64,000 nt of DNA, taken from the NCBI RefSeq assembly GCF_006376615.1, contig NZ_VEXQ01000013.1, positions 84,939 through 148,938 of the forward strand, given 5' to 3'. A model generated the notes under the pieces. The model saw nothing but the letters and a program-made list of their open reading frames with translations, was not told the origin of the DNA and ran no database searches. The position numbers and the translations under genes were made by a program. This DNA comes from Buttiauxella sp. B2. Its GTDB lineage: Bacteria > Pseudomonadota > Gammaproteobacteria > Enterobacterales > Enterobacteriaceae. Positions within the stretch are counted from its first letter, which is position 1. Each line of letters opens with the position of its first letter. This document shows, piece after piece, positions 43,067 through 54,758 of the stretch.

Positions 43067-43101
43067 CGGCCTGCTAGCTATCCTGAGATAGTCGCAGGCC
43101 G
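43067..43101 (+). promoter_or_regulatory. Long hairpin between lpxD and fabZ
   Basis: CGGCCTGC pairs with GCAGGCCG, and inside it AGCTATC / GATAGT pairs around a CTGA loop, giving a nearly continuous 14-pair stem. The downstream TGTTATTATTG is only weakly T-rich. It ends about 42 bp before the fabZ start. Role unknown; attenuation or mRNA protection are both possible. Confidence 0.6.
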
Positions 43102-43143
43102 TGTTATTATTGTCATTTGGTACATTTAGACAGGAAGAGTATC

Positions 43144-43599
43144 TTGACTACCGACACTCATACTCTGCACATCGAAGAGATTTTAGAACTTCTGCCGCAC
43201 CGTTACCCGTTTTTGCTGGTTGATCGCGTGCTGGATTTTGAAGAAGGGCGTTTTTTACGTGCAGTAAAAAATGTCACAGTAAATGAGCCGTTTTTCCAGG
43301 GCCACTTCCCTGGTAAACCGATTTTCCCAGGTGTGCTTATTCTTGAAGCGATGGCACAAGCCACAGGTATTCTTGCGTTTAAAAGCGTGGGCAAACTGGA
43401 ACCTGGTGAGCTTTACTACTTTGCTGGTATCGATGAAGCGCGTTTCAAACGTCCTGTCGTGCCAGGTGACCAGATGGTCATGGAAGTTACTTTCGAGAAA
43501 ACCCGCCGTGGTCTGACGCGCTTTAAAGGCGTAGCAACTGTTGACGGTAAAATTGTCTGCGAAGCAACTATGATGTGTGCCCGCAGCCGGGAGAGTTAA
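43144..43599 (+). CDS. fabZ: 3-hydroxyacyl-[ACP] dehydratase FabZ
   Basis: Hot-dog-fold dehydratase of fatty-acid elongation; competes with LpxA for hydroxymyristoyl-ACP. It is 151 aa. The catalytic His and Glu lie in [20 protein letters not shown] (about residues 51-70). Start codon is TTG at 43144 ([10 protein letters not shown]), supported by GGAAGAG upstream and family length; the frame is open nine codons further. 3 bp before lpxA. Confidence 0.96.
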   Translation: MTTDTHTLHIEEILELLPHRYPFLLVDRVLDFEEGRFLRAVKNVTVNEPFFQGHFPGKPIFPGVLILEAMAQATGILAFKSVGKLEPGELYYFAGIDEARFKRPVVPGDQMVMEVTFEKTRRGLTRFKGVATVDGKIVCEATMMCARSRES

Positions 43600-43602
43600 T
43601 AC

Positions 43603-44391
43603 GTGATTGATAAATCCGCCTTTATTCATCCATCTGCCATTGTGGAAGAAGGTGCCGTTATTGGTGCTAACGTTCATATCGGCCCGTTTTGTGTTGTTGG
43701 TCCGCATGTTGAGATTGGTGACGGCACCGTTCTGAAGTCTCATGTTGTGGTAAATGGTCATACGACTATTGGCCGTGATAACGAGTTTTATCAGTTCGCC
43801 TCCATTGGTGAAGTTAACCAGGATCTTAAATACGCTGGCGAACCAACCCGTGTGGAAATTGGCGATCGCAACCGCATTCGCGAGAGCGTCACCATTCATC
43901 GCGGAACAGAGCAGGGTGGTGGGTTGACGAAGGTGGGTAGTGATAACTTGCTGATGGTCAACGCCCACGTGGCGCATGACTGTACCGTGGGAAATCGCTG
44001 TATCCTCGCAAATAACGCAACACTTGCTGGTCACGTTTCTGTCGATGATTTCGCAATCATTGGTGGTATGACCGCTGTACACCAGTTCTGCATTATTGGT
44101 GCGCACGTTATGGTGGGTGGTTGTTCCGGCGTTGCACAAGATGTTCCGCCGTATGTTATTGCTCAGGGCAACCATGCAACACCTTTTGGCGTCAACATCG
44201 AAGGGCTTAAACGCCGTGGTTTCACCAGAGAAGCAATACACGCGGTTCGTAACGCGTACAAAATTCTCTACCGCAGCGGAAAAACCTTCGAAGAAGCTAA
44301 ACCGGAAATAGCTCAGCTTGCCGAGCAGCATCCAGAAGTGAACGCATTCGTTGAATTTTTTGCGCGTTCAACGCGTGGTCTGATTCGCTAA
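43603..44391 (+). CDS. lpxA: UDP-N-acetylglucosamine acyltransferase
   Basis: First step of lipid A synthesis. It is 262 aa. The left-handed beta-helix occupies about 1-190 in hexapeptide repeats; the catalytic His lies in VNAHVAHDC near residue 125. GTG start at 43603 ([12 protein letters not shown]). The stop codon directly abuts the lpxB ATG. Confidence 0.97.
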   Translation: MIDKSAFIHPSAIVEEGAVIGANVHIGPFCVVGPHVEIGDGTVLKSHVVVNGHTTIGRDNEFYQFASIGEVNQDLKYAGEPTRVEIGDRNRIRESVTIHRGTEQGGGLTKVGSDNLLMVNAHVAHDCTVGNRCILANNATLAGHVSVDDFAIIGGMTAVHQFCIIGAHVMVGGCSGVAQDVPPYVIAQGNHATPFGVNIEGLKRRGFTREAIHAVRNAYKILYRSGKTFEEAKPEIAQLAEQHPEVNAFVEFFARSTRGLIR

Positions 44392-45540
44392 ATGAAACCT
44401 GGTCGTCCGCTTACGATTGCCCTGGTCGCCGGAGAAACTTCCGGCGATATTCTTGGTGCAGGTCTTATTCGTGCCCTGAAAGCTCGTGTACCTGATGCTC
44501 GTTTTGTGGGTGTTGCTGGTCCATTGATGCAGGCCGAAGGTTGCGAAGCCTGGTATGAGATGGAAGAACTGGCAGTGATGGGCATTGTTGAAGTGCTCGG
44601 TCGCCTGCGCCGTTTACTCCATATTCGTGCCGATCTCACGCGCCGCTTCAATGAATTACAGCCAGATGTTTTTGTCGGTATTGATGCCCCTGATTTCAAT
44701 ATCACGCTGGAGGGTAATCTCAAAAAACAGGGTATTCGTACCATTCATTACGTCAGCCCCTCCGTTTGGGCCTGGCGGCAAAAACGCGTTTTCAAAATTG
44801 GTAGAGCAACGGATCTGGTACTCGCATTTCTACCTTTCGAAAAAGCGTTTTACGATAGATTTAATGTCCCGTGCCGGTTTATCGGTCATACCATGGCTGA
44901 TGCCATGCCGCTTGATCCCGATAAAAACGCCGCTCGTGCGACGCTCGGTATTTCCCCTGATGCCAAATGCCTGGCTTTGCTGCCTGGAAGCCGTGGTGCA
45001 GAAGTGGAAATGCTCAGCGCAGATTTCCTTAAAACGGCTCTTTTGCTGCGTGAACGTTTTCCTGGGTTGGAAATAGTTGTTCCGCTGGTTAACGCCAAAC
45101 GACGTGAACAATTCGAACACATTAAATCCGAAGTCGCCCCAGATCTGACAATGCATTTGCTCAATGGGCAAGGGCGAGAAGCGATGGTGGCAAGTGATGC
45201 CGCATTGCTGGCATCAGGTACCGCTGCACTCGAGTGTATGCTGGCAAAATGCCCGATGGTCGTGGGTTATCGTATGAAACCCTTTACCTTCTGGCTGGCT
45301 AAACGTCTGGTAAAAACTGATTACGTTTCACTACCCAATCTCTTGGCTGGCCGTGAACTCGTCAAAGAGTTATTGCAGGACGAGTGTGAACCAAATGCGC
45401 TTGCGAAGGCACTTGCTCCGTTGCTTGAAGACTGTGCGCAGAGCCATCAAATGCATGATACCTTCCGTGACTTGCATCAGCAGATTCGTTGTAATGCCGA
45501 TGAACAAGCGGCAGATGCTGTGCTGGAGCTCGCACAATGA
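44392..45540 (+). CDS. lpxB: Lipid A disaccharide synthase
   Basis: Joins UDP-diacylglucosamine and lipid X, forming the beta-1,6 disaccharide of lipid A; GT-B-type glycosyltransferase on the inner membrane. It is 382 aa. Conserved: [14 protein letters not shown] near 15, GIDAPDFN near 97, YVSPSVWAW near 123, [11 protein letters not shown] near 200 and SGTAALE near 278. Starts immediately after lpxA and overlaps rnhB by 4 bp. Confidence 0.97.
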   Translation: MKPGRPLTIALVAGETSGDILGAGLIRALKARVPDARFVGVAGPLMQAEGCEAWYEMEELAVMGIVEVLGRLRRLLHIRADLTRRFNELQPDVFVGIDAPDFNITLEGNLKKQGIRTIHYVSPSVWAWRQKRVFKIGRATDLVLAFLPFEKAFYDRFNVPCRFIGHTMADAMPLDPDKNAARATLGISPDAKCLALLPGSRGAEVEMLSADFLKTALLLRERFPGLEIVVPLVNAKRREQFEHIKSEVAPDLTMHLLNGQGREAMVASDAALLASGTAALECMLAKCPMVVGYRMKPFTFWLAKRLVKTDYVSLPNLLAGRELVKELLQDECEPNALAKALAPLLEDCAQSHQMHDTFRDLHQQIRCNADEQAADAVLELAQ

Positions 45541-46133
45541 TTGAATTTATTTATCCTCATAATCAATTAGTTGCTGGTGTTGATGAAGTTGGCCGTGGCC
45601 CGCTGGTTGGTGCCGTGGTGACTGCTGCGGTCATTCTTGATCCCGCAAACCCTATCATTGGGCTTGCGGATTCGAAAAAACTCTCTGAAAAACGCCGTAA
45701 TGCGCTATACGATGAAATTATCGAAAAAGCGCTTTCCTGGAGCCTTGGCCGTGCTGAGCCGGAAGAGATCGATCAATTAAACATTTTACATGCCACGATG
45801 TTAGCAATGCAGCGTGCCGTTGCTGGCCTTTCCGTTGTCCCTGAATATGTGTTGATTGATGGCAATCGCTGCCCCGCATTACCGATGCCCTCGCTGGCAG
45901 TGGTGAAAGGTGACAGTCGTGTGGCAGAAATTAGCGCGGCATCAATAATTGCTAAAGTGACACGTGACCGTGAAATGACAGAGCTTGATCTCTGTTTTCC
46001 GCAATATGGTTTTGCCCAACACAAGGGCTACCCTACCGCTTTCCATCTCGAAAAGCTGGCAGAGCATGGTGCTACTGAGCATCACCGTCGTAGTTTTGCT
46101 CCGGTCAAACGCGCTCTCGGGCTGGCGTCCTGA
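45537..46133 (+). CDS. rnhB: Ribonuclease HII
   Basis: Cuts RNA in DNA duplexes, including single embedded ribonucleotides. It is 198 aa. The active-site acidic residues lie in [11 protein letters not shown] near 15 (Asp-Glu), DGNRCPALP near 108 (Asp) and later in [13 protein letters not shown]. The ATG overlaps the lpxB stop (ATGA). Confidence 0.96.
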   Translation: MIEFIYPHNQLVAGVDEVGRGPLVGAVVTAAVILDPANPIIGLADSKKLSEKRRNALYDEIIEKALSWSLGRAEPEEIDQLNILHATMLAMQRAVAGLSVVPEYVLIDGNRCPALPMPSLAVVKGDSRVAEISAASIIAKVTRDREMTELDLCFPQYGFAQHKGYPTAFHLEKLAEHGATEHHRRSFAPVKRALGLAS

Positions 46134-46171
46134 TTTGCAGACGTACGTTACACTTCTAATCGGAATGAGAA

Positions 46172-49100
46172 ATGGCTGAACCACGTTTCGTACACCTTAG
46201 GGTGCACAGCGACTACTCCATGGTTGATGGCCTGGCAAAAACAGCTCCGCTGGTGAAGAAAGCCGCGGAGATGGGGATGCCAGCAATTGCTATCACCGAT
46301 TTTACCAACCTTTGTGGGCTGGTGAAATTCTATGGTGCTGCGCATGGCGTAGGGCTCAAGCCGATCATCGGGGCTGATTTTAACGTTGCGAATGAATTAC
46401 TGGGTGATGAACTCAGCCATTTGACTGTGCTCGCCGCTAACAATACCGGTTATCAAAACCTGACGCTGTTAATCTCAAAAGCCTACCAGCGTGGGTATGG
46501 TGCCGCAGGCCCGATTATAGATAGAACCTGGCTTGCCGAGCTAAACGAGGGACTGATCCTGCTCTCTGGCGGGCGTATGGGGGATATTGGCAAAAACTTG
46601 TTACGTGGAAATACGGCACAGCTTGATCAGTGTCTGGAGTTCTACCAGCAATATTTTGCCGATCGCTTCTATTTGGAACTGATTCGTACCGGCCGTCCTG
46701 ACGAAGAAAGCTATTTGCACGCCGCTGTAGCGCTGGCGGATGAACGTGGCTTGCCAGTCGTGGCAACCAATGATGTTAGATTCATTGAGGCTACCGATTT
46801 CGATGCCCATGAAATTCGCGTCGCCATCCACGATGGTTTCACGCTCGACGATCCCAAGCGCCCACGCAACTATTCTTCTCAACAGTATCTGCGTACCGAA
46901 GAAGAAATGTGCGAGCTTTTTTCCGATATCCCGGAAGCGCTGGAAAACAGCGTAGAAATCACCAAACGTTGTAATGTCACAGTACGTCTGGGCGAATACT
47001 TCTTACCCCAGTTCCCAACCGGTGAGATGTCTACCGAAGACTTCCTGGTGATGAAATCCAGAGAAGGGCTGGAAGATCGTCTGGAATTCTTGTTCAAAGA
47101 TCCTGAAGAGCGTGCGGTAAAACGAGTGCCGTATGATGAGCGTCTGGAAATTGAGCTTAAAGTTATCAACCAGATGGGATTCCCGGGCTACTTCCTGATC
47201 GTAATGGAATTTATCCAGTGGTCGAAAGACAACGGTGTGCCAGTCGGACCAGGTCGTGGTTCGGGTGCAGGCTCGCTGGTTGCTTATGCTCTGAAAATTA
47301 CCGACCTAGATCCGCTGGAGTTCGACCTGCTGTTCGAACGTTTCCTTAACCCAGAACGTGTTTCAATGCCTGACTTCGACATCGATTTCTGCATGGAAAA
47401 ACGCGACTGGGTTATCGACCACGTGGCAGAAATGTACGGGCGTGAAGCGGTATCACAAATTATTACCTTCGGTACGATGGCGGCAAAGGCGGTTATCCGT
47501 GATGTGGGTCGTGTACTGGGGCACCCTTACGGTTTCGTCGATCGTATTTCTAAACTGATCCCGCCAGATCCAGGTATGACGCTTGCGAAAGCGTTTGAAG
47601 CTGAACCGCAGCTCCCTGAAATCTATGAGGCTGATGAAGAAGTTAAAGCGCTTATCGACATGGCGCGTAAGCTTGAAGGTGTAACGCGAAACGCTGGTAA
47701 ACACGCTGGTGGCGTGGTGATTGCGCCCACAAAAATTACCGACTTTGCACCGCTTTACTGCGACGACCAGGGCCAAAATCCGGTCACTCAGTTCGATAAA
47801 AACGACGTGGAATACGCCGGTCTGGTGAAGTTCGACTTCCTCGGTTTGCGCACACTTACGATCATCGACTGGGCGTTGAAGATGATCAATCCGCGTCGGG
47901 CAAAGCAGGGATTAGAGCCGATTGATATCGCCGCTATTCCGCTCGAGGACAAGAAAAGCTTCGACATGCTGCAACGTTCGGAAACCACTGCGGTATTCCA
48001 GCTTGAATCTCGCGGCATGAAAGATTTGATTAAGCGTCTGCAACCTGACTGCTTCGAAGATATGATTGCATTGGTTGCGCTGTTCCGCCCAGGCCCACTG
48101 CAATCAGGTATGGTAGATAACTTTATTGACCGTAAGCACGGGCGTGAAGCTATCTCTTATCCGGATATTCAATGGCAGCATGAAAGCCTGAAACCGGTAC
48201 TGGAACCGACCTATGGCATTATCCTGTATCAAGAACAGGTTATGCAGATTGCGCAGGTACTGGCGGGTTATTCACTCGGCGGCGCAGATATGTTGCGTCG
48301 TGCGATGGGCAAAAAGAACCCCGTCGAGATGGCGAAGCAGCGTGGTGGCTTTGAAGATGGCGCGAAATCTCGTGGTATTGACGGCGAATTGGCGATTAAG
48401 ATCTTTGACCTGGTAGAGAAATTTGCCGGTTATGGGTTTAACAAATCTCACTCAGCAGCTTATGCGTTGGTTTCTTACCAGACGCTATGGTTAAAGGCAC
48501 ACTATCCAGCAGAATTCATGGCCGCGGTTATGACCGCAGATATGGATAACACCGAGAAAATTGTAGGGCTGGTGGATGAATGCTGGCGCATGGGCCTGAA
48601 AATTTTACCGCCGGATATCAACTCGGGGCTGTATCATTTTCACGTTAATGACGACGGTGAAATTGTTTACGGTATCGGCGCAATTAAAGGTGTCGGTGAA
48701 GGCCCAATTGAAGCGATAATCGAGGCGCGTAACGAAGGCGGTTATTTCCGCGAATTGTTCGACCTCTGCGCGCGTGTTGATACCAAAAAGCTTAACAAGC
48801 GAGTACTTGAAAAGTTGATTATGTCCGGGGCATTTGACCGCCTTGGGCCGCATCGTGCCGCACTAATGAATGCGCTGGGTGATGCGCTTAAAGCTGCTGA
48901 CCAACACGCGAAAGCTGAAGCGATTGGTCAGGTGGATATGTTCGGTGTGCTGGCTGATGAACCGGAGCAAGTTGAACAGTCCTATGCCAGCGTTATTCCG
49001 TGGCCTGAACAAGTGGTGCTGGACGGTGAACGTGAAACGTTGGGTTTATACCTGACAGGCCACCCAATTACCCAGTACCTTAAAGAAATTGAGCGCTATG

Positions 49101-49654
49101 TCGGTGGCATGCGCCTGAAAGAGATGCACCCGACAGAACGTGGTAAAATGACCACGGCTGCGGGTCTGGTGATTGCTTCGCGGGTGATGATTACTAAGCG
49201 CGGCAATCGCATTGGCATCTGTACTCTGGACGACCGTTCTGGTCGTCTGGAAGTGATGCTATTCACAGATGCGTTAGAAAAGTACCAGCATCTGTTGGAA
49301 AAAGACCGTATCCTGATCGTCAGCGGACAGGTCAGCTTTGATGATTTCAGCGGCGGCCTTAAAATGACCGCTCGCGAAGTAATGGACATTGACGAGGCCC
49401 GCGAAAAGTATGCGCGTGGGCTTGCTATCTCGCTGACGGACAGGCAAATTGATGACCAGCTTTTGAACCGTCTCCGTCAGTCCCTGGAACCCCATCGTTC
49501 GGGGACCATTCCAGTACATCTCTACTATCAGAGAGCGGATGCACGAGCGCGTTTGCGTTTTGGCGCAGCATGGCGTGTATCCCCGAGTGATCGTTTGCTC
49601 AATGAGCTGCGTACGTTGATAGGTGCAGAGCAGGTGGAACTGGAGTTTGATTAA
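46172..49654 (+). CDS. dnaE: DNA polymerase III alpha subunit
   Basis: Replicative polymerase catalytic subunit. It is 1160 aa, the E. coli length. The N-terminal PHP domain (about 1-270) starts [12 protein letters not shown]; the polymerase active site PDFDIDFC lies near 400 with a third Asp in VKFDFLGL near 555; the C-terminal part has an OB fold (about 980-1080) and the tau-binding tail. Lies 38 bp after rnhB. Confidence 0.98.
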   Translation: MAEPRFVHLRVHSDYSMVDGLAKTAPLVKKAAEMGMPAIAITDFTNLCGLVKFYGAAHGVGLKPIIGADFNVANELLGDELSHLTVLAANNTGYQNLTLLISKAYQRGYGAAGPIIDRTWLAELNEGLILLSGGRMGDIGKNLLRGNTAQLDQCLEFYQQYFADRFYLELIRTGRPDEESYLHAAVALADERGLPVVATNDVRFIEATDFDAHEIRVAIHDGFTLDDPKRPRNYSSQQYLRTEEEMCELFSDIPEALENSVEITKRCNVTVRLGEYFLPQFPTGEMSTEDFLVMKSREGLEDRLEFLFKDPEERAVKRVPYDERLEIELKVINQMGFPGYFLIVMEFIQWSKDNGVPVGPGRGSGAGSLVAYALKITDLDPLEFDLLFERFLNPERVSMPDFDIDFCMEKRDWVIDHVAEMYGREAVSQIITFGTMAAKAVIRDVGRVLGHPYGFVDRISKLIPPDPGMTLAKAFEAEPQLPEIYEADEEVKALIDMARKLEGVTRNAGKHAGGVVIAPTKITDFAPLYCDDQGQNPVTQFDKNDVEYAGLVKFDFLGLRTLTIIDWALKMINPRRAKQGLEPIDIAAIPLEDKKSFDMLQRSETTAVFQLESRGMKDLIKRLQPDCFEDMIALVALFRPGPLQSGMVDNFIDRKHGREAISYPDIQWQHESLKPVLEPTYGIILYQEQVMQIAQVLAGYSLGGADMLRRAMGKKNPVEMAKQRGGFEDGAKSRGIDGELAIKIFDLVEKFAGYGFNKSHSAAYALVSYQTLWLKAHYPAEFMAAVMTADMDNTEKIVGLVDECWRMGLKILPPDINSGLYHFHVNDDGEIVYGIGAIKGVGEGPIEAIIEARNEGGYFRELFDLCARVDTKKLNKRVLEKLIMSGAFDRLGPHRAALMNALGDALKAADQHAKAEAIGQVDMFGVLADEPEQVEQSYASVIPWPEQVVLDGERETLGLYLTGHPITQYLKEIERYVGGMRLKEMHPTERGKMTTAAGLVIASRVMITKRGNRIGICTLDDRSGRLEVMLFTDALEKYQHLLEKDRILIVSGQVSFDDFSGGLKMTAREVMDIDEAREKYARGLAISLTDRQIDDQLLNRLRQSLEPHRSGTIPVHLYYQRADARARLRFGAAWRVSPSDRLLNELRTLIGAEQVELEFD

Positions 49655-49666
49655 TACAGGAATATT

Positions 49667-50626
49667 ATGAGTCTGAATTTCCTCGATTTTGAACAGCCGA
49701 TTGCAGAGCTGGAAGCGAAAATTGATTCCCTGACTGCTGTTAGCCGTCAGGACGAAAAGTTAGATATTAATCTCGACGAAGAAGTGCAGCGTCTGCGTGA
49801 AAAAAGCGTAGAACTCACACGTAAAATCTTTGCCGATTTAGGTGCATGGCAGATTGCTCAACTGGCGCGTCATCCGCAGCGCCCGTATACGCTTGATTAT
49901 CTGCGTCTGGCTTTTGATGAGTTTGACGAACTGGCGGGTGATCGCGCGTATGCTGACGATAAAGCTATCGTTGGCGGGATTGCGCGTCTTGACGGCCGTC
50001 CGGTGATGGTTATTGGCCATCAGAAAGGCCGTGAAACCAAAGAGAAAATTCGCCGTAACTTTGGTATGCCAGCACCAGAAGGATACCGTAAAGCACTGCG
50101 TTTGATGGAAATGGCTGAGCGTTTCAAAATGCCAATCATTACCTTCATTGATACCCCAGGTGCTTATCCTGGCGTGGGTGCGGAGGAGCGCGGTCAGTCA
50201 GAAGCTATCGCGCGCAACTTGCGTGAAATGTCTGGTCTGAAAGTACCAGTCATCTGTACCGTAATTGGTGAAGGTGGCTCTGGTGGCGCGCTGGCGATTG
50301 GTGTGGGCGATAAAGTGAATATGCTGCAATACAGCACCTATTCTGTTATCTCTCCAGAAGGCTGTGCGTCAATTCTGTGGAAAAGTGCTGATAAAGCGCC
50401 TATCGCCGCAGAAGCAATGGGTATCATTGCTCCACGCCTGAAAGAGCTGAAGCTAATCGATTCAGTTATCCCTGAACCATTGGGTGGTGCGCACCGTAAC
50501 GTTGAAGCCATGGCTGCTTCACTGAAGGCTCAATTGCTGGCCGACCTGGCCGATCTGGATGTGTTGAATACCGAAGAGCTGTTGGCTCGTCGTTATCATC
50601 GTCTGATGAGCTACGGCTACGCGTGA
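49667..50626 (+). CDS. accA: Acetyl-CoA carboxylase carboxyltransferase alpha subunit
   Basis: With AccD, transfers CO2 from biotin to acetyl-CoA, the committed step of fatty-acid synthesis. It is 319 aa. The crotonase-like fold shows [19 protein letters not shown] near 155 and [12 protein letters not shown] near 205, where backbone amides form the oxyanion hole. 12 bp after dnaE; last gene of the long plus-strand cluster, closed by a terminator. Confidence 0.97.
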   Translation: MSLNFLDFEQPIAELEAKIDSLTAVSRQDEKLDINLDEEVQRLREKSVELTRKIFADLGAWQIAQLARHPQRPYTLDYLRLAFDEFDELAGDRAYADDKAIVGGIARLDGRPVMVIGHQKGRETKEKIRRNFGMPAPEGYRKALRLMEMAERFKMPIITFIDTPGAYPGVGAEERGQSEAIARNLREMSGLKVPVICTVIGEGGSGGALAIGVGDKVNMLQYSTYSVISPEGCASILWKSADKAPIAAEAMGIIAPRLKELKLIDSVIPEPLGGAHRNVEAMAASLKAQLLADLADLDVLNTEELLARRYHRLMSYGYA

Positions 50627-50648
50627 TAGCGTGATGTATGACAAAGAG

Positions 50649-50676
50649 AGGTCAGAAGAAATTCTGGCCTTTTTTA
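50649..50676 (+). terminator. Terminator after accA
   Basis: GGTCAGAA / TTCTGGCC with a 4-base loop followed by TTTTTT; 24 bp past the accA stop. Confidence 0.93.
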
Positions 50677-50781
50677 TTGCCTGAACTCCACACTTTATAA
50701 AGCTTTACACCCTAACGCTTGTCCTAAGTGCGATTTCAATAAACTATGCTTACCTGAAGTATTTTTGCCAGGAGGTGAGCA

Positions 50782-52923
50782 TTGAATATTATTGCAATCA
50801 TGGGGACGCACGGCGTTTTCTACAAAGATGAGCCGATCAAAGAGCTGCATCAAGCGCTGGAAGTGCAAGGTTTCCGGCTCATTTATCCCACAAATGGCGC
50901 CGACCTGCTCAAACTCATCGAACATAATCCGCGTATCTGTGGTGTCATTTTTGACTGGGACGAATACAGCCTGGATCTTTGCAGCGAAATTAATGCCCTG
51001 AATGAATATTTGCCACTGTATGCGTTTATCAATGCGCATTCTTCGCTGGATGTTAGTGTCAACGAAATGCGCATGGCGCTGTGGTTTTTTGAGTACGCGC
51101 TGAGTGCCGCCGATGACATCGCCTTGCGAATCCGCCAGTACACTAATGAATATCTGGATAACATCACTCCGCCGTTAACCAAAGCGTTATTCAACTATGT
51201 TAATGAAGGGAAATATACCTTCTGTACACCAGGCCATATGGCGGGTACGGCCTATCAGAAAAGCCCGGTAGGTTGCCTGTTCTATGACTTTTTTGGCGCG
51301 AATACGCTCAAGGCGGATGTTTCGATTTCAGTGACCGAACTTGGTTCGTTGCTTGATCATACAGGCCCCCATCTGGAAGCCGAGGAATATATAGCCCGCA
51401 CATTCGGTGCGGAACAAAGCTATATGGTGACCAATGGTACATCGACGTCGAATAAAATCGTCGGCATGTACGCCGCACCGTCCGGTAGTACGGTTCTCAT
51501 CGACCGTAACTGCCATAAGTCGCTGACTCATCTATTGATGATGACGGATTTGGTTCCCATTTGGTTAAAACCAACGCGCAATGCTCTGGGGATTTTGGGT
51601 GGCATCCCGAAGCGGGAATTTATGCGTGAGAGCATTGAAGCAAAAGTAGCCGCTACGGAAAACGCACAATGGCCAGTGCATGCGGTTATCACTAATTCAA
51701 CCTACGATGGTTTGCTCTATAACACTGAGTTCATCAAGCAAACGCTGGACGTTCCCTCAATTCACTTTGATTCAGCCTGGGTGCCGTATACCAATTTCCA
51801 TCCTATTTACCAGGGGAAAAGCGGGATGAGCGGCGACCGTGTACCAGGGAAAATCATCTATGAAACGCAGTCCACGCACAAATTACTGGCTGCGTTGTCG
51901 CAAGCATCCCTCATTCATATCAAAGGGGATTATGACGAGCAGACGTTTAACGAAGCCTACATGATGCATACCACCACTTCACCCAGTTATCCGCTGGTAG
52001 CGTCTATTGAAACAGCGGCTGCGATGCTGCGTGGTAACCCTGGTAAGCGTTTGATCAACCGTTCTGTAGAACGTGCTCTGCATTTTCGCCGTGAGGTTCA
52101 GCGCTTGCGTGAGGAATCTGAGGATTGGTTCTTTGATATCTGGCAGCCAGAATTCATTGATGAAGCTGCATGCTGGCCAATTTCGCCAGTCGAAGAAGAC
52201 TGGCACGGTTTTAAAGATGCCGACGCTGACCATATGTACCTTGACCCGATTAAAGTCACTATTCTGACCCCCGGTATGGATGAGTTGGGAACGATGGCGC
52301 AAGAGGGGATTCCTGCGGCGCTGGTGGCGAAGTTCCTCGATGAACGTGGCGTTGTGGTCGAGAAAACAGGGCCGTATAACTTACTGTTCCTGTTCAGTAT
52401 TGGTATCGATAAAACCAAAGCATTAAGCTTGTTGCGGGGGTTGACGGAATTTAAACGCTCTTACGACCTCAACCTGCGTGTGAAAAACATGCTGCCAGAT
52501 TTGTATGCAGAAGACCCTGATTTTTATCGCAACATGCGTATTCAGGATTTAGCACAAGGCATCCACAAGCTGATTAAGCAGCACAATCTTTCTGACCTGA
52601 TGTTGCGTGCTTTTGATGTGTTACCTGAAATGAAAATGACACCGCACAAGGCTTATCAACAGCAAGTTAAAGGCAATGTTGAAACGGTAGAAATCGAACA
52701 ATTATTGAACCGTGTTTCTGCAAACATGATTTTGCCGTACCCGCCGGGTGTGCCGGTAGTCATGCCTGGGGAGACGATCACCAATGAAAGCCGTGCGGTG
52801 CTCGATTTTTTGCTAATGCTGTGTTCTGTCGGGGAGCATTATCCCGGCTTTGAAACGGATATCCATGGGGCTAAACTTGGCGAAGATGGCATTTACCGGG
52901 TTCGGGTCTTAAAAACGGTTTAG
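50782..52923 (+). CDS. ldcC: Constitutive-type lysine decarboxylase LdcC
   Basis: PLP enzyme making cadaverine from lysine. It is 713 aa with an N-terminal receiver-like wing domain (about 1-130), an aminotransferase-like core with the Schiff-base Lys in STHKLLAALSQ near 367, and a C-terminal domain. I call LdcC, not CadA, from its place after accA and because no cadB or cadC flanks it. Start is TTG at 50782, behind an excellent AGGAGGTGAG ribosome-binding site. The segment GHMAGTAYQ has Ala where the E. coli protein, as I recall it, has Gly. Confidence 0.92.
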   Translation: MNIIAIMGTHGVFYKDEPIKELHQALEVQGFRLIYPTNGADLLKLIEHNPRICGVIFDWDEYSLDLCSEINALNEYLPLYAFINAHSSLDVSVNEMRMALWFFEYALSAADDIALRIRQYTNEYLDNITPPLTKALFNYVNEGKYTFCTPGHMAGTAYQKSPVGCLFYDFFGANTLKADVSISVTELGSLLDHTGPHLEAEEYIARTFGAEQSYMVTNGTSTSNKIVGMYAAPSGSTVLIDRNCHKSLTHLLMMTDLVPIWLKPTRNALGILGGIPKREFMRESIEAKVAATENAQWPVHAVITNSTYDGLLYNTEFIKQTLDVPSIHFDSAWVPYTNFHPIYQGKSGMSGDRVPGKIIYETQSTHKLLAALSQASLIHIKGDYDEQTFNEAYMMHTTTSPSYPLVASIETAAAMLRGNPGKRLINRSVERALHFRREVQRLREESEDWFFDIWQPEFIDEAACWPISPVEEDWHGFKDADADHMYLDPIKVTILTPGMDELGTMAQEGIPAALVAKFLDERGVVVEKTGPYNLLFLFSIGIDKTKALSLLRGLTEFKRSYDLNLRVKNMLPDLYAEDPDFYRNMRIQDLAQGIHKLIKQHNLSDLMLRAFDVLPEMKMTPHKAYQQQVKGNVETVEIEQLLNRVSANMILPYPPGVPVVMPGETITNESRAVLDFLLMLCSVGEHYPGFETDIHGAKLGEDGIYRVRVLKTV

Positions 52924-52979
52924 CGTATTGATTTACTGATGCATGATAGTAAGCGCACGAAAAAGACAAAGGAGCATTT

Positions 52980-53369
52980 ATGCTGGGTTTAAAGCAAGTT
53001 CACCACATCGCTATCATTGCGTCGGACTACCCAATCAGTAAACATTTTTACTGCGATATTCTCGGTTTTACGCTGCAAGCTGAAGCGTATCGCGAGGAGC
53101 GAGATTCATGGAAAGGAGATTTGGCACTGAACGGGCAATATGTCATTGAGCTGTTTTCATTTCCTTCCCCGCCAGCAAGGCCGAGCCGCCCGGAAGCTTG
53201 CGGTCTGCGCCATTTAGCGTTCAGCGTTAACAATATCGACAACGCTATTTCTCATCTGGAAGATAATGGCGTGAAGTGCGAGCCAGTTCGTATCGATCCT
53301 TTCACTGACAAGCGTTTTACTTTCTTTAATGACCCGGATGGTTTGCCCCTCGAACTTTACCAACAATAG
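52980..53369 (+). CDS. yaeR: VOC-family protein YaeR
   Basis: Glyoxalase/dioxygenase-superfamily protein of unknown substrate. It is 129 aa, the E. coli length. The paired beta-alpha-beta-beta-beta modules start at VHHIAIIASD and LRHLAFSVNN, each supplying a likely metal His, with Glu residues in YVIELFSF and PLELYQQ as further ligands. AAAGGAG precedes the ATG. Lies between ldcC and tilS. Confidence 0.92.
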   Translation: MLGLKQVHHIAIIASDYPISKHFYCDILGFTLQAEAYREERDSWKGDLALNGQYVIELFSFPSPPARPSRPEACGLRHLAFSVNNIDNAISHLEDNGVKCEPVRIDPFTDKRFTFFNDPDGLPLELYQQ

Positions 53370-53447
53370 TTTTACCCACAGTAACGCTTGCCTCATATGT
53401 CGTTGCCCAGTAACGTGCTGGGCAAATCCTTATTTAAATTGCTGACT

Positions 53448-54758
53448 ATGCAACTTCGTCCTCTACTCAGATTGCTGCATCCGCACCCACATTTGCTGGT
53501 GGCTTTTAGTGGTGGCCTGGATTCCACGGTTTTGCTCCATCAGTTGGTCACGCTTCGTGATACTCATGCTGCGAATTTTCACATTCGCGCAATGCATATT
53601 CACCATGGTCTAAGTCCTTTTGCCGATGAATGGGCGAAACATTGCCGGAAAGTCTGTGAGCAATGGAACGTGTTATTTGAAGTAAAACGAGTACAACTGG
53701 CTGACGATGGGCTAGGTGTTGAAGCTCACGCCCGTGTGGCGCGTTATCAGGCGCTGGCGGAAACATTGCGCCCGGAAGAAATGCTGCTAACGGCACAACA
53801 TCTTGATGACCAATGCGAAACGTTTTTGCTGGCCTTAAAGCGGGGGAGTGGCCCGGCGGGATTAGCTGCCATGCCACAACGTTTGCCTTTTGGTTCAACG
53901 GAGTTGATCCGACCGCTGCTTGGGCAAACTCGTAAAGAACTGGAAGCCTGGGCCAATGAGCACCAATTAACGTGGATAGAAGACGAAAGTAATCAGGATG
54001 ATAGCTACGATCGCAATTTCTTGCGTCTGCGTGTACTACCTGAAATCCAGCAACGCTGGCCTCATTTTCCTCAAAGTGTTGCCCGTAGCGCTGAGCTGTG
54101 TGGAGAGCAAGAACAGCTCCTTGATGAGTTATTGGCAGAACAGCTTGATGAGTTAGTTCAGGACGATGGTGCGATATTCATTGAACCTATGTTTTCTCTC
54201 AGTGCTATACGTCGTGCGGCATTGTTACGCCGGTGGTTTGCTTTGCACAAAGCCTCCATGCCGTCACGAGCGGCACTTGAGCGTTTGTGGGATGAGGTGG
54301 CTACGAGCCGTGAAGATGCCAATCCACGCCTGAAATTTGGCGACTATGAAGTTCGTCGTTATCAGGGTGCATTGTATTGGCTGCCGATAACAAATCGGTT
54401 AGGCGATGAAATTGTTCCCTGGCCTGCACCTTTTGCACCATTAACGTTGCCAGACGGTTTGGGAACTCTTCAATGCGTGGCTGAAGGGTTGGAAATTCGC
54501 GCACCTCTCGATTACGAACCTGTGACTGTACGCTTTAAAGCTTCCGGACAGTTCCATATCGTTGGGCGTGAACGCAGGCGAAGCCTGAAAAAAATCTGGC
54601 AAGAGTCAGGGATCCCGCCGTGGCAGCGGGAAAGAACACCACTGTTATATTATGGCGAACAACTGATTGCGGCTCTGGGAGTTTTTGTCACCCAGGATGG
54701 GAAAGCAACGGACCAATCATGCTGGCATGTCGACTGGCAAAAGGAGAATCAGCAATGA
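53448..54758 (+). CDS. tilS: tRNA(Ile)-lysidine synthetase TilS
   Basis: Modifies C34 of tRNA(Ile2) to lysidine, switching its codon from AUG to AUA; essential. From ATG 53448 it is 436 aa (E. coli 432). The PP-loop AFSGGLDST lies at about 19-27, followed by HIHHGLS, and the core has [14 protein letters not shown] near 180. Two C-terminal TilS domains include [13 protein letters not shown] near 385. ATGs at 53397 and the in-frame TTG at 53388 give longer proteins; none has a clear ribosome-binding site, so the start is uncertain. The stop overlaps the next gene by 4 bp. Confidence 0.94.
   Translation: MQLRPLLRLLHPHPHLLVAFSGGLDSTVLLHQLVTLRDTHAANFHIRAMHIHHGLSPFADEWAKHCRKVCEQWNVLFEVKRVQLADDGLGVEAHARVARYQALAETLRPEEMLLTAQHLDDQCETFLLALKRGSGPAGLAAMPQRLPFGSTELIRPLLGQTRKELEAWANEHQLTWIEDESNQDDSYDRNFLRLRVLPEIQQRWPHFPQSVARSAELCGEQEQLLDELLAEQLDELVQDDGAIFIEPMFSLSAIRRAALLRRWFALHKASMPSRAALERLWDEVATSREDANPRLKFGDYEVRRYQGALYWLPITNRLGDEIVPWPAPFAPLTLPDGLGTLQCVAEGLEIRAPLDYEPVTVRFKASGQFHIVGRERRRSLKKIWQESGIPPWQRERTPLLYYGEQLIAALGVFVTQDGKATDQSCWHVDWQKENQQ

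Noticed and set aside
43255..44331. 358-codon open frame on the minus strand across fabZ and lpxA
   Set aside because: Fully antisense to two certain genes with strong codon bias; the product has low-complexity Asn/Thr/His composition and no recognisable family. Such frames arise from the codon pattern on the coding strand.
50782..52923. Inducible acid-stress lysine decarboxylase CadA
   Set aside because: No cadB or cadC neighbour and the position after accA is that of ldcC; the sequence also tracks LdcC.
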